Assembly: GCA_033851265.1 (NCBI GenBank)
Contig: JAWWOW010000006.1
Location: 496,001 to 560,000, forward strand
Origin: JAWWOW01 sp033851265
GTDB lineage: Bacteria; Actinomycetota; Actinomycetes; JAWWOW01
Direction: 5' to 3'
DNA length: 64,000 nucleotides
Under the pieces are notes generated by a model, which did no database searches, was not told the origin of the DNA, and was given only the letters and a program-made list of their open reading frames with translations. The position numbers were made by a program, and so were the translations under genes. Shown one piece after another: positions 1 through 7,418 of the stretch (position 1 is the first letter of the stretch; each line of letters opens with the position of its first letter).

Positions 1-1
1 C

Positions 2-172
2 ACAGCTCCGGTGCAGAAGCCTTCGCTTGTCGGCACGCTCGTCGGTGGCGTCGGCGTACTCGCTCTGCTTCTCTCGTACGCCGTACGCCGTCGTACGCAA
101 CCGCTGCACCTCGCATTCGCTGCCTATGCACGCCAGCCACGCGCGCCACCCGCTCCCATCGCGTTCGGCTGA
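2..172 (+). CDS. C-terminal end of a membrane-anchored protein (partial)
   Basis: Only the 3' end lies in the window: 56 codons open from base 2, ending at a TGA at 170-172. What is visible is one hydrophobic helix (LVGTLVGGVGVLALLLSYAV), then arginines and a Pro/Ala-rich tail of about 25 residues. This is the layout of a single-pass or last-helix membrane protein whose tail faces the cytoplasm. A hairpin (188-205) follows the stop. The function cannot be recognised from this fragment. Confidence 0.5.
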   Translation, partial: TAPVQKPSLVGTLVGGVGVLALLLSYAVRRRTQPLHLAFAAYARQPRAPPAPIAFG

Positions 173-187
173 CCTTCTTTCTCCTCT

Positions 188-205
188 AGGGCACTCCGGT
201 GCCCT
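188..205 (+). terminator. Stem-loop after the first gene
   Basis: AGGGCAC, a TCCG loop, then GTGCCCT: a perfect 7-bp stem 15 bases after the stop at 172 and 21 bases before the next start. There is no T-run. A factor-assisted terminator or an mRNA end is the likeliest role. Confidence 0.35.
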
Positions 206-226
206 CCTCACGCATGGGAGCGTGCT

Positions 227-394
227 GTGTCTGTTGTTGCGTCTGCTGTTCTGATGGCCGAAACCGCTACTCGCGCCGAGATCATCGGCATTCTTGGCGT
301 GCTCGCGTTCTTCGTTGTCCTGGTCGCCATTCCCGTCCTGATCCTGCATCGCGACGAACGTCGGAAGCAGGCTGACGAGGACGAGCGACGCTGA
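227..394 (+). CDS. Small single-pass membrane protein
   Basis: 55-codon gene. GTG at 227 is preferred because GGGAG at 216-220 lies six bases upstream; an ATG at 254 would give 46 residues. A short polar N-terminus is followed by one hydrophobic helix (IIGILGVLAFFVVLVAIPVLIL) and a highly charged cytoplasmic tail (HRDERRKQADEDERR). No family is recognised. It may belong with the membrane gene ending at 172, although the hairpin at 188-205 lies between them. Confidence 0.5.
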   Translation: MSVVASAVLMAETATRAEIIGILGVLAFFVVLVAIPVLILHRDERRKQADEDERR

Positions 395-418
395 GTTAGT
401 CAACGCGGCGAGGCCGGT

Positions 419-476
419 CGTGGTTGTGAATCTGTTTAGGTCAGGACAGCAACAGATTCACAACCACGGCAGCCCG
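419..476. repeat. 58-bp palindromic repeat, copy 1
   Basis: Perfect 18-bp inverted repeat CGTGGTTGTGAATCTGTT (419-436) and its complement (451-468) around a 14-base loop, then CGGCAGCCCG-type sequence to 476. Copy 2 at 3327-3384 is in the same orientation and differs at one base (T436 against C3344). It lies four bases beyond the stop of the minus-strand gene 481-1476, so it may serve as that gene's terminator. See findings for the partial extension into the gene's last codons. Confidence 0.85.
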
Positions 477-480
477 AGCG

Positions 481-1476
481 TCAGGCCGCCGCGAGGATGC
501 GCGGACGGTTGCGCAGCGGGCAGTCATCACGGCACCTCACCCAGATCCCAGGCGGCGGTCCGGTGCGCAAGCCGATCAGGTGTGCGCCTTCATAGTCACG
601 GAGAACACCGGCCGGGTCGTCGTCGACGCGGCTCGGTGCCATCTCGAGAGCCGCGATGCCGAACCGGACCATCCTCGCCCGACGCTTCTGCGTGGCCTTC
701 CACAGGTCGGCGTAGATGTGGTACTCGACGGAGTCGATCTCCTGAGCCACGCCAGACTCCTCCGCGTAGGCGTCCGGCATCGCGATGAACCCCTTCGGGC
801 CCATCAGCGAGCAGTTGTAGTGCAGCTCCGGTAGCACCTTGCTGCTCTTGGTCAGCCGCACGTTCTTGGCCTCCGCTGCTGATCGCGCCCCAGCCACGAT
901 GTCGCCGAGGGCTTGACGCAGCAGCTTCGACCCGCGCTTCGGTGCCCGCTTGGCCTCAAGAACGAGTTCTTCAACTGTCGCCTTCTTGCGCATGATCGAT
1001 TCGGCCACCAGCGCACGTACGCCATCGAGATCGGTCATCTCCAAGCAAGCATCGACGACGCATCGCGCGGCAAGGGCGACGCGGATGCGCTTGAAGTTGG
1101 TTAGTGCGGCAGCCCGATGGGTCCGCACGAATCGCACCCGGCCCACGCCCGCAAGATGTCGCCGAGTCGTTGCGACCCACACGAGCCCGTCGTTGCTTGT
1201 CTTCTTTAGCCAATACCAGCGGCAGCCGCTCGCCCCCGTGATGAATGCCTCATCGCCGGCGTACAACAGTGCTGCACTGAGGTGCTGCACGTCCGTCGGC
1301 GTTCCGGTGAATGCGCCATACACGCCGGGCAGGATGACCTGATACCGAGCCCCCGCACCGAGTCGCCACGCCAGCGCGGCCTTCGTCATGAACTGCAGCG
1401 CTTGCTTACGAGTCAGCAGCTGGTGCTGGCGGCGGAGCAATTGCTCGAGATTTTCGCCTGGTTCACGAGTTGCCAT
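481..1476 (-). CDS. AbiEi antitoxin-like / DUF559-type protein
   Basis: 331 residues from ATG at 1476. The first 100 residues look like the actinobacterial AbiEi_4 winged-helix module (LLTRKQAL..., YQVILPGVYGAFTGTPTD..., ITGASGCRWYWL). The last 120 resemble the Vsr/DUF559 nuclease-like module, with candidate acidic residues D235 and E246-x-D248 (PDAYAEE...QEIDSVEYH). Proteins of this type are common and scattered in actinobacterial genomes. They are annotated as antitoxin-like, but no partner toxin (AbiEii) is adjacent, so a toxin-antitoxin role is unsupported here. The open frame extends upstream to 1797, but that part is Arg/Pro-rich and looks non-coding. The gene ends inside sequence that resembles the 58-bp repeat's flank. 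Confidence 0.7.
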   Translation of the reverse strand: MATREPGENLEQLLRRQHQLLTRKQALQFMTKAALAWRLGAGARYQVILPGVYGAFTGTPTDVQHLSAALLYAGDEAFITGASGCRWYWLKKTSNDGLVWVATTRRHLAGVGRVRFVRTHRAAALTNFKRIRVALAARCVVDACLEMTDLDGVRALVAESIMRKKATVEELVLEAKRAPKRGSKLLRQALGDIVAGARSAAEAKNVRLTKSSKVLPELHYNCSLMGPKGFIAMPDAYAEESGVAQEIDSVEYHIYADLWKATQKRRARMVRFGIAALEMAPSRVDDDPAGVLRDYEGAHLIGLRTGPPPGIWVRCRDDCPLRNRPRILAAA

Positions 1477-1688
1477 GCACCGACTGTGACGGCACCTCAC
1501 GACACCTTCGACCGGCCATGTATGCGTCTGTGCATGGCGAGGCGGCGGTTCTGCGAGTAGCTGTGCGCATGTCCGGAACCGTTCGACACCCTCGGGCAAG
1601 CACCGCGTCGTTGTCACGTTGGTCCTGCTGGGGCGATGACGGCGTGACAACGATGCGGTGGGAGGCGGCGGCGCTTCAGCGCGCCGGG

Positions 1689-3278
1689 TTAGCCGCCCCA
1701 GCGGAGGTAACCGGCGTACCCGCGTGTCTGGTCGTTCGTCGCGACGCAGCCGGCGGACTCGGGCGTCGGACCGCAGTCCTGCGTGAACGACCCCCACGGG
1801 AAACCGTCGAAGTCCATCGTCGCGCCGATGAAGTCATTGCCCGCGAAGCGCAGCGAGAACGGCGGTGGGAAGTCAAGCTGCTGGTTGCGCCCGAGCGTGA
1901 TGTAGCCCGCGCCTTGCACCCCGTCGCCGAACAGCAGCGGCCGCGACGGGGAGTTGATCCGCCCACTCCAGAACACCGGCCCCGTCCCGGACAACCCAGA
2001 CGTCGCTGCGTGCGTCGCGGTCACGTAGCCGTCCCACACCGTCTCACCGGTGCGATGCCCGAGGTAGGCGACGGAGATCTGGTCGGGACCGCCGGCGGCC
2101 ATCGTCCACTTCAGTACGCCGGTCACGCCGGGAGCGTTGAGCTTGAACTCCTTGCTCCACGTCATCCCGAGGTCGCGCGAGACGCGCAGGATGATGTTGT
2201 TGTCGACCTGATACATCAGGTACATCGTGTCGTCGGGACCGGTGCGCAAGTCGGCGCCGCCGCCGATGGACCCGGTGCCCTGCTGCGGCACAGGCAGCAC
2301 GAGGGGCTGACCGCCACGATGGATGATCGGGAACGACCCGGCCTCATCGTCACTGCGCGCGAGGTACGTCGTACCGCCGCACGTCACCATCACGAACAAC
2401 ACACCCGAGCGGATCGGCTGCGGGTAGTTGCCGTCGATCGCGGAGTACTGCTCGCCGTTGCTCCCGCACTCAGGGTGCTGTGGCGCCGTACCCGTGAACA
2501 ACAGCGCTCGCTTCTGCCACTTCGAGCCGCCGTCGAGGGAGCGGTAACACACGCGACCGGCAATCGCCGGCGACGTGAAGCCCACGTTCGTGTTCGCGCA
2601 GAAGTACGTGACCTTCGGGTAACCGACGGGCTGCGCCTGGCCAACCGGTGCGCGAGCAGAGGCGAAGCGCGGGTTCTCGGGCAGGAACATCCCCGGAAGC
2701 GATGTGTGATGCCAGGTCGCACCTTCGTCGTTGCTCCAGTTGATGTGCGCCGGGCCTTCCTGCAGCGGGCCGGCCTGCGGCGCGAGCGGGATCGGCCCGT
2801 AGTCCTCGAAGAAGATGCGTCCGGTCATCGGGTCGACGTAGTCACCGTGGTCGGTCGGGTTCCACGTGATGCCGAGCGGCTTGACGAGCTTCCAGCTCGC
2901 ACCGGCGTCCGTGGTGATCGCGAGGCCGGCAGGCGCTGCGTTCGACTGCGTGGTCGGGCTGATCGGCACCGGCACAACGTCGGTGCCGCCCGCGCCCGAC
3001 GGGATGACCGCGGGCGTGAAGATCACGGCGCCCTTGCGCGTCTTCACGACATGGCTCTCGGCGCTGGCGAAGCCGGTCGACGTACCGCATGCCGTGGGCG
3101 CGCCGCCCGGCTGCGGACTCAGTCGCACGCCGCCCGCGTAGTGCGCCGTCGCCTTTCCGAAGCAGGTGCGGTTGCCGGTCGTCGAGGTCGTCGCGCCGGT
3201 GGTGGCCGCGAGGGCGGGTACGACGGCGCCGCCGACAGCGGCGGCGAGACCAAGGGCAACCACAGACTGTCGGCGCAT
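1689..3278 (-). CDS. Secreted Asp-box (BNR/sialidase-fold) protein
   Basis: 529 residues starting at MRRQSVV, which begins a clear signal peptide (RR, hydrophobic core, ALAA cleavage region near residue 25). Several Asp-box motifs (S-x-D-x-G-x-x-W type) occur: TTDAGASW, SNDEGATW, SLDGGSKW and SRDLGMTW. These mark a beta-propeller of the BNR/sialidase fold. The FRIP-type active-site motif of true sialidases is not obvious, so enzymatic activity is uncertain and sugar binding is as likely. There is no C-terminal anchor, so the protein is probably released. An in-frame GTG at 3317 exists, but the signal peptide fixes the start at 3278. The palindromic repeat lies just upstream (3327-3384). Confidence 0.75.
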   Translation of the reverse strand: MRRQSVVALGLAAAVGGAVVPALAATTGATTSTTGNRTCFGKATAHYAGGVRLSPQPGGAPTACGTSTGFASAESHVVKTRKGAVIFTPAVIPSGAGGTDVVPVPISPTTQSNAAPAGLAITTDAGASWKLVKPLGITWNPTDHGDYVDPMTGRIFFEDYGPIPLAPQAGPLQEGPAHINWSNDEGATWHHTSLPGMFLPENPRFASARAPVGQAQPVGYPKVTYFCANTNVGFTSPAIAGRVCYRSLDGGSKWQKRALLFTGTAPQHPECGSNGEQYSAIDGNYPQPIRSGVLFVMVTCGGTTYLARSDDEAGSFPIIHRGGQPLVLPVPQQGTGSIGGGADLRTGPDDTMYLMYQVDNNIILRVSRDLGMTWSKEFKLNAPGVTGVLKWTMAAGGPDQISVAYLGHRTGETVWDGYVTATHAATSGLSGTGPVFWSGRINSPSRPLLFGDGVQGAGYITLGRNQQLDFPPPFSLRFAGNDFIGATMDFDGFPWGSFTQDCGPTPESAGCVATNDQTRGYAGYLRWGG

Positions 3279-3326
3279 CCTGAGGTATTCGTGGTCGCGC
3301 CCGGTGGTTCCTCCCACCAGCGGCCC

Positions 3327-3384
3327 CGTGGTTGTGAATCTGTCTAGGTCAGGACAGCAACAGATTCACAACCACGGCAGCCCG
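3327..3384. repeat. 58-bp palindromic repeat, copy 2
   Basis: Second copy of the 419-476 element in the same orientation, with 57 of 58 bases identical. Arms are 3327-3344 and 3359-3376, with one mismatch caused by C3344; the 14-base loop is identical. It lies 23 bases beyond the stop of the minus-strand gene 3408-3797 and upstream of the signal-peptide gene ending at 3278, so it again sits at a 3' end. Confidence 0.85.
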
Positions 3385-3407
3385 GGCGCCACCGCCGCGA
3401 GGGTGGC

Positions 3408-3797
3408 TCACGTGGCGTTTGGCAGCTGCGACGCGAACTGGTTGAGGTCGAAGTAGTCACGCCACGCGGTGATGACCCCGTCGTGGACCTCGAAGATCCC
3501 CATCACCGGCAACGAGATGGTCGTGTCGGCCTTGATGAAGTGGTCGACGCGTTCCGTCATCACGATCGGCCCATCCGCCACAGTGTGGAGGATGTCGGCG
3601 CCCGCTTCGCCGCCCATGTCCATGAATGCAGCCACGGTTGCCTGGATGGCTTCCCGGCCGGTGACCGGGTCCAGCGGTCCGTTGCAATAGATGGCGTCTT
3701 CGCTGAAGAACGACGCCACCGTCGCGGCGTCCCGGCTGGGCCATGCGGCGACGAACGCTGCCACGAACGCGGCGACCACTTCCGCGGGTTCGGCCAT
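3408..3797 (-). CDS. NTF2-like protein of the limonene-epoxide hydrolase/SnoaL type
   Basis: 129 residues from ATG at 3797, with GAGGTGA eight to fourteen bases upstream; a GTG at 3806 is the alternative. The sequence follows the limonene-1,2-epoxide hydrolase pattern: helical start, YCN at about residue 40, ER-x-D, then LPVMGIFEVHDGVITAWRDYFD with the terminal Asp. The Y/N/R/D/D constellation of that family therefore appears to be present, so hydrolase activity on a small epoxide is possible. Many relatives are uncharacterised. It is followed downstream by palindromic repeat copy 2. Confidence 0.7.
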   Translation of the reverse strand: MAEPAEVVAAFVAAFVAAWPSRDAATVASFFSEDAIYCNGPLDPVTGREAIQATVAAFMDMGGEAGADILHTVADGPIVMTERVDHFIKADTTISLPVMGIFEVHDGVITAWRDYFDLNQFASQLPNAT

Positions 3798-3863
3798 TTG
3801 ACTCACCTCAGCGCAGTTGAGATACGAGTTCGCTGACGACGTCCGCCGCCGGCGGCCGCAAAT

Positions 3864-4340
3864 TCAGTGCAGTCCTACCAGTCGCGACGCGACGGCATCG
3901 ATGGCGGCGAAGATCGCGCGCACCGGCGGCGTGACCACTCTGCTCACCCACTGTCGAGTTCGCCCGCGGCGTCGGGCCAATGCTGGACCGAGTACGGCGG
4001 CGAAGTCACCGAGGCCGACCAGCGGCCTGATGTAAACGGTGATTCGATCGATCTGCCCGTTCGCATCACCGTGCAGGTGATCAACGCCCGTCACCTCTCG
4101 GCTGCCGATGACGCCGCGCCAGAAGAACACGTGCGATTCGGCCTGGGATAGATGCGCGGTGATCTCGAACTCGGTGAACGACGCAAAGAGCGCGCCGAAT
4201 ACATCGGCTGCATCGCGGCGTCCGCAAAACGGCTTTCTGAGCAGGGGCGAATCCAGGACGACATCAGGCGCAAGCGCGGCGACCCACGTGTCAAGGTCGC
4301 GGGTGCGCCACGCCACGGCAAATGGATGCTCATCCATCGC
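3864..4340 (-). CDS. SnoaL-like NTF2-fold protein
   Basis: 158 residues if it starts at MDEHPF (ATG at 4340, GAGGAG about 12 bases upstream). In-frame ATG at 4370 and TTG at 4421 would add up to 27 residues. Typical NTF2/SnoaL features are visible: AWRTRDLDTWVAALAPDVVLDSPLL near the start, then GRRDAADVFGALFASF and GVDHLHGDANGQIDRITVYIRPL. The last 30 residues (RAIFAAIDAVASRLVGL) form an extra amphipathic helix. Its substrate is unknown. It has the same orientation as the epoxide-hydrolase-like gene 66 bases downstream, so the two may be co-transcribed. Confidence 0.65.
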   Translation of the reverse strand, partial: AMDEHPFAVAWRTRDLDTWVAALAPDVVLDSPLLRKPFCGRRDAADVFGALFASFTEFEITAHLSQAESHVFFWRGVIGSREVTGVDHLHGDANGQIDRITVYIRPLVGLGDFAAVLGPALARRRGRTRQWVSRVVTPPVRAIFAAIDAVASRLVGLH

Positions 4341-4479
4341 TACGACTCGCTCCTCGGCGCCGTACGCCATCACCGGTTTGGCGGGTGCGGCACCCTGATC
4401 GGTGGCTACCCGGGTCGCCAACGTTCATGCGACTCGCCGTTGTGACCTGAGTCGCACCCCCAAAGAGGCTCAACGGTGA

Positions 4480-5220
4480 CTAACTCGGAAGCACGACAAA
4501 CGAGCTCTTGAGGTCGTTCCAGGTCTGCCCGTCAGCACCAACGAGCAAGTACATCGTTTTGGCATCGTAAAAAAACGCGATCATCGTGATTCGCAGTCCG
4601 GCGGTACGCCGACTCAGCCGAGCCTCTTGGGCGGGATGGCCCTGAAAAGTTGTCACCTTGGACTGATCGAGCGTAAAGCCCGAAGCGGATGTGAATCCGT
4701 CGACTGCCGAACGCAGCGTCAAGTCGAACGCGTCGGCGGGGAGTGCTTGGGAGAGGCTCGCCCACTCCACCTCGGCGAGCGGCTCACGTGTGACTGCAAG
4801 GCGGATGCGAAAGCTAATTGGCCCGAACGAGCCGGGCTGCGCACTAACCACGGGCTGTCGCGGAAATCGGGCTCGGAAATGCCCGATGTCGTCGGTGTAT
4901 GTCACCGCGTTCGACGACTCCTCGACAACGCCAGATGAGGCCTCCTGGTCGGTGGCGTGGTGCGGAGCAGAGTCGGAAGACTTGACGACGGCGGTCACGA
5001 TGTCGCCGGCCAGAATCAGGCTGATCACGGCCGCCAGAACGACGCTAGGAAGCCTTCTTCCGAGATGTCGACTCGGTGGTGGCTTCCAATCCGGTGTCGG
5101 TGCCGGTCGCCACGGCAGTGCGAAAATCGGTTGCTGAAGCTCGGCGGGGGGCGCGTCACCGATGACGTCGGGCTCGGACGGTCCCTTTCCCGAAAGGTCC
5201 CCACCTGGCGGATTCACCAC
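4480..5220 (-). CDS. Membrane-anchored protein with an extracytoplasmic alpha/beta domain
   Basis: About 246 residues from the GTG pair at 5217-5220; TTG at 5262 is an alternative and no start has a strong ribosome site. A Pro-rich cytoplasmic stretch of some 55 residues is followed by one transmembrane helix (PSVVLAAVISLILAGDIVTAVV) and about 150 extracytoplasmic residues ending in WNDLKSSFVVLPS. The outer domain (FRARFPRQPVV..., LAEVEWASLSQ..., FQGHPAQEARL...) resembles the PsbP/DUF1795-like fold by pattern only. No function is assigned. It is divergent from the zinc-ribbon membrane gene at 5337. Confidence 0.55.
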   Translation of the reverse strand: MVNPPGGDLSGKGPSEPDVIGDAPPAELQQPIFALPWRPAPTPDWKPPPSRHLGRRLPSVVLAAVISLILAGDIVTAVVKSSDSAPHHATDQEASSGVVEESSNAVTYTDDIGHFRARFPRQPVVSAQPGSFGPISFRIRLAVTREPLAEVEWASLSQALPADAFDLTLRSAVDGFTSASGFTLDQSKVTTFQGHPAQEARLSRRTAGLRITMIAFFYDAKTMYLLVGADGQTWNDLKSSFVVLPS

Positions 5221-5336
5221 AGCATCATGGCGGGCATCCCCACGGCTTGCCGCTGTTCGCAAGAGATCGGCCTACTTGTCGCCGGATTGCGCGACAAGAT
5301 GGCGTCATCGCTGACTCGACGAGTAAAGGGGCGACG

Positions 5337-5675
5337 ATGGCGGACGACGTAATCACCTGCCCGCAGGGTCATCAGGTTGAGGTGAGCGCCATCCGCGTTG
5401 CCGACGGCCAGCGCGTATGTCCGCGATGCGAGGAGCTCGGAACGTGGAGGAAGCCGGGGCTCACCTGGTCACGCCGGTTACTTGCTGCCCCACTCGCGGT
5501 GGTAGCCCTGGCCTTCCTGCTCGGCGGCATTTCTTCGATCGTCCGCCTCATCGAGTTCAAACATGAAGACGCTCCGGGCCTGCTGCTCACCTCGGTTGGC
5601 TTCGGCCTGGCGGCTGATTGTGTTTCCGTGCTGGCGGCTGCATGGATAGCCGTCGTTCTTTACCGAGCGCGCTAG
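5337..5675 (+). CDS. Zinc-ribbon membrane protein
   Basis: 112 residues from ATG at 5337 with AAAGGGG six bases upstream. The N-terminus carries CPQGH and, 22 residues on, CPRC, a short zinc-ribbon-like pair. Two transmembrane helices follow (LLAAPLAVVALAFLLGGI and VGFGLAADCVSVLAAAWIAVVLY). Small proteins of this build are common and uncharacterised. It faces away from the 4480-5220 gene and is followed by DUF3263-VirR. Confidence 0.55.
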   Translation: MADDVITCPQGHQVEVSAIRVADGQRVCPRCEELGTWRKPGLTWSRRLLAAPLAVVALAFLLGGISSIVRLIEFKHEDAPGLLLTSVGFGLAADCVSVLAAAWIAVVLYRAR

Positions 5676-5757
5676 ATCGAGTCGATCGATCACGTGAGCG
5701 AGGACAGGTGTGACGCGCCCGTTGGCGAATCAAATGACATGCTTGTGATTCGCACAG

Positions 5758-5763
5758 TAAGAT
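5758..5763 (+). promoter_or_regulatory. Candidate -10 box for a leaderless transcript
   Basis: TAAGAT ends eight bases before the ATG at 5772, the spacing expected when transcription starts at or next to the start codon. Leaderless mRNAs are common in Actinomycetota. There is no ribosome site before that ATG, which supports this reading. Confidence 0.4.
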
Positions 5764-5771
5764 GGCGGTCC

Positions 5772-6077
5772 ATGGACCGGGTTAGCGCGCTTGCGGGGCC
5801 GGGCGAGCAGTCTGCCGACGAGCTGTCCGAGCGCGACCAGGCCATTCTCGCCTTCGAGCGGCAGTGGTGGCGCTACGCCGGGGCCAAGGAGCAGGCGATC
5901 CGCGACTTGTTCGACATGAGCGGGACGCGCTACTACCAGGTGCTCAACGCACTCATCGACCAGCCGGAGGCGTTGCGCCACGACCCGATGCTGGTCAAGC
6001 GGCTGCGCCGGATGCGCGCGGCGCGCCAACGTGCCCGGGCGGCCCGCAGGCTCGGCCTCGAGCCTGATCTCGGCTAA
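5772..6077 (+). CDS. DUF3263 family protein
   Basis: 101 residues beginning MDRVSALAGPGEQ. The frame is open from 5694, but a -10-like TAAGAT eight bases before 5772 favours this leaderless start. The conserved DUF3263 block is plain: LSERDQAILAFERQWWRYAGAKEQAIRDLF, then GTRYYQVLNALIDQPEAL and an Arg-rich tail. This small DNA-binding-like family is found in Actinomycetota. In Mycobacterium tuberculosis the homologue (Rv0430) precedes Rv0431/VirR, and the same order is seen here. A regulatory role is inferred, not shown. Confidence 0.85.
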   Translation: MDRVSALAGPGEQSADELSERDQAILAFERQWWRYAGAKEQAIRDLFDMSGTRYYQVLNALIDQPEALRHDPMLVKRLRRMRAARQRARAARRLGLEPDLG

Positions 6078-6104
6078 TCCCGCCCCACACGTCACACTGC
6101 TCCC

Positions 6105-6731
6105 GTGACGACTTCTGAGCCGGGTCCCCACGACGGCGGCGCCAACGGCTCAGAGCCCGCTCCGATCCACCCGGGCAGAGGCCGCGGCACCCATGCTGCC
6201 CCGCCCACCCGGCTCCGGTTGTTCCTGCGCTCGATGTCCGCGGTGGCCCTCGTCGCCGCCCTGGTCGCGTTGCTGTTGCAGTGGCGGGGCCAGGACACCC
6301 CGAGCACGAGCTCAGAGAACGGCCCCGGCCCAGCGGTCGTGGCCCCCTCCACGCTCGGGCCGGGCTCGGCGACCCCGACCCCGACACCAAGCGCTGTCAC
6401 GTCCGCGCCGGCAACGATTGGGCCGTCACCCACACCGACCCGCGTCGTGCTCCCGCTCGGCGTTTACAACAACTCGCGGCGCGTCGGGCTGGCTCGACGC
6501 GCAGCCGAGGAGTTCCGTAAGGGTGGCTGGCCCGCGACCGTCAAGGGGGATTACCGCGCGACCAAGCTCCCGGCGACAACCGTCTATTACACGGTGGGCA
6601 ACGACCGCGAGAAGCTCGCCGCGGAGTCGTTGCATCGGCAGTTCCCGCACGTCGAGCGCGTGCAGCCACGCTTCACCGGCCTACCCGGGAAGGGTCTGAT
6701 CGTGATCCTGACCCAGGATTACCCAGCATGA
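6105..6731 (+). CDS. LytR_C-domain membrane protein (VirR-like)
   Basis: 208 residues from GTG at 6105. A cytoplasmic N-terminus of about 40 residues leads into one transmembrane helix (SAVALVAALVALLLQ), a Ser/Pro/Thr linker and a C-terminal LytR_C domain of about 85 residues (PLGVYNNSRRVGLARRAAEEFRKGGW ... TTVYYT ... LIVILTQDY). It lies 27 bases after the DUF3263 gene, matching Rv0430-Rv0431 of M. tuberculosis, where VirR affects cell-wall integrity and vesicle release. The domain binds envelope polymers or partners of LCP ligases; it is not itself a ligase. A similar envelope role is inferred here. Confidence 0.8.
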   Translation: MTTSEPGPHDGGANGSEPAPIHPGRGRGTHAAPPTRLRLFLRSMSAVALVAALVALLLQWRGQDTPSTSSENGPGPAVVAPSTLGPGSATPTPTPSAVTSAPATIGPSPTPTRVVLPLGVYNNSRRVGLARRAAEEFRKGGWPATVKGDYRATKLPATTVYYTVGNDREKLAAESLHRQFPHVERVQPRFTGLPGKGLIVILTQDYPA

Positions 6732-6738
6732 TCAGTTC

Positions 6739-6754
6739 AAGAAATCGTTACATC
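6739..6754 (+). promoter_or_regulatory. Shared motif AAGAAATCGTTACATC, copy 1
   Basis: 16-base AT-rich stretch 104 bases before the LPFTG gene start. A 15/16 match (AAGAAATCGTTATATC) lies on the minus strand at 51999-52014, upstream of the GGDEF-EAL gene. It is a candidate binding or promoter element common to both; its function is untested. Confidence 0.35.
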
Positions 6755-6857
6755 CGTCGAGTAGGACATAACACTCAAGACGGCCTACACAGGCCCGCAC
6801 CGTGTTACTGTCGCCGTTCCTCCTACGAAACCTGATGATTACGAGGAGTCACCGCTC

Positions 6858-7379
6858 ATGATTCGTCGCCTTTTGGCTGCGATGTTTGCTGCGGCGCTTA
6901 TCGCTACTGGGCTCACCCTCATGGTAGGTACGGCGCATGCGGCTCCGGCCGGCTGTCCGACGTCTGCTCCCGAGGATTACAAGTCAGACACGTGCGGCAT
7001 GGACACCGACAAGGACTCCGGTCAGCCCGGTGACGATGTCGAGGTCAAGGGCGAAGGATTCACCGCCAACTGTGGCGTCAGTATTCGCTTCGACGGTGAA
7101 GAGATCGGTCACACGACGACCGATGCCAACGGCAACTTCGACACGCACGTGACCATCCCATCGGACGCGAAGCCCGGCACGCACCGCCTGACCTCGCACG
7201 ACCTGTGCTCGACCCTCGTCCTCGGTCAAAACTTCGAGGTCCTGGGAAACGGTAGCGGTTTGCCGTTCACCGGCTTTGTCTTCTGGCCGCTGTTAGGTGG
7301 CGGCGCAGCACTGGTGCTATTCGGCGGTGCGCTTGTCTTCGCCGGCCGTCGCCGTCGCTTGTCGCCCATCGCAGCCTGA
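6858..7379 (+). CDS. LPFTG sortase-anchored surface protein
   Basis: 173 residues from ATG at 6858 with GAGGAG eleven bases upstream. A signal peptide is clear (MIRRLLAAMFAAALIATGLTLM, cleavage near AHA-AP). The mature part is a single small beta domain of about 100 residues (GQPGDDVEVKGEGFTANCGVSIRFDGEEIGHTTTDANGNF), of Ig-like or carboxypeptidase-regulatory-like appearance. It ends LPFTG, a hydrophobic helix and RRRR, the standard cell-wall sorting signal. No sortase is in the window. Its place in front of the polysaccharide locus suggests a surface role, but the ligand is unknown. Confidence 0.75.
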   Translation: MIRRLLAAMFAAALIATGLTLMVGTAHAAPAGCPTSAPEDYKSDTCGMDTDKDSGQPGDDVEVKGEGFTANCGVSIRFDGEEIGHTTTDANGNFDTHVTIPSDAKPGTHRLTSHDLCSTLVLGQNFEVLGNGSGLPFTGFVFWPLLGGGAALVLFGGALVFAGRRRRLSPIAA

Positions 7380-7418
7380 AGTCGCCGCGGTCCGCTGCGA
7401 CCTGGAACGGTTTGATCG

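Noticed and set aside
481..1476. Complete AbiE toxin-antitoxin system
   Set aside because: No AbiEii nucleotidyltransferase toxin is adjacent on either side.
1477..1797. Extension of the AbiEi-like protein by 107 residues
   Set aside because: The added sequence is Arg/Pro-rich without family similarity, and the homology starts at the ATG at 1476.
1470..3347. Long plus-strand frame opposite the Asp-box protein gene
   Set aside because: Low-complexity Arg/Ala/Val sequence typical of antisense frames in high-GC genes; the minus-strand protein has a signal peptide and Asp-boxes.
419..3384. Composite transposon bounded by the 58-bp repeats
   Set aside because: No transposase lies between them, and the two copies are direct repeats of a palindrome rather than terminal inverted repeats.
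6782..6795. GGCCT-ACAC-AGGCC inverted repeat before the LPFTG gene as an operator
   Set aside because: Five-bp arms are expected often by chance in this composition, and no second copy was seen.
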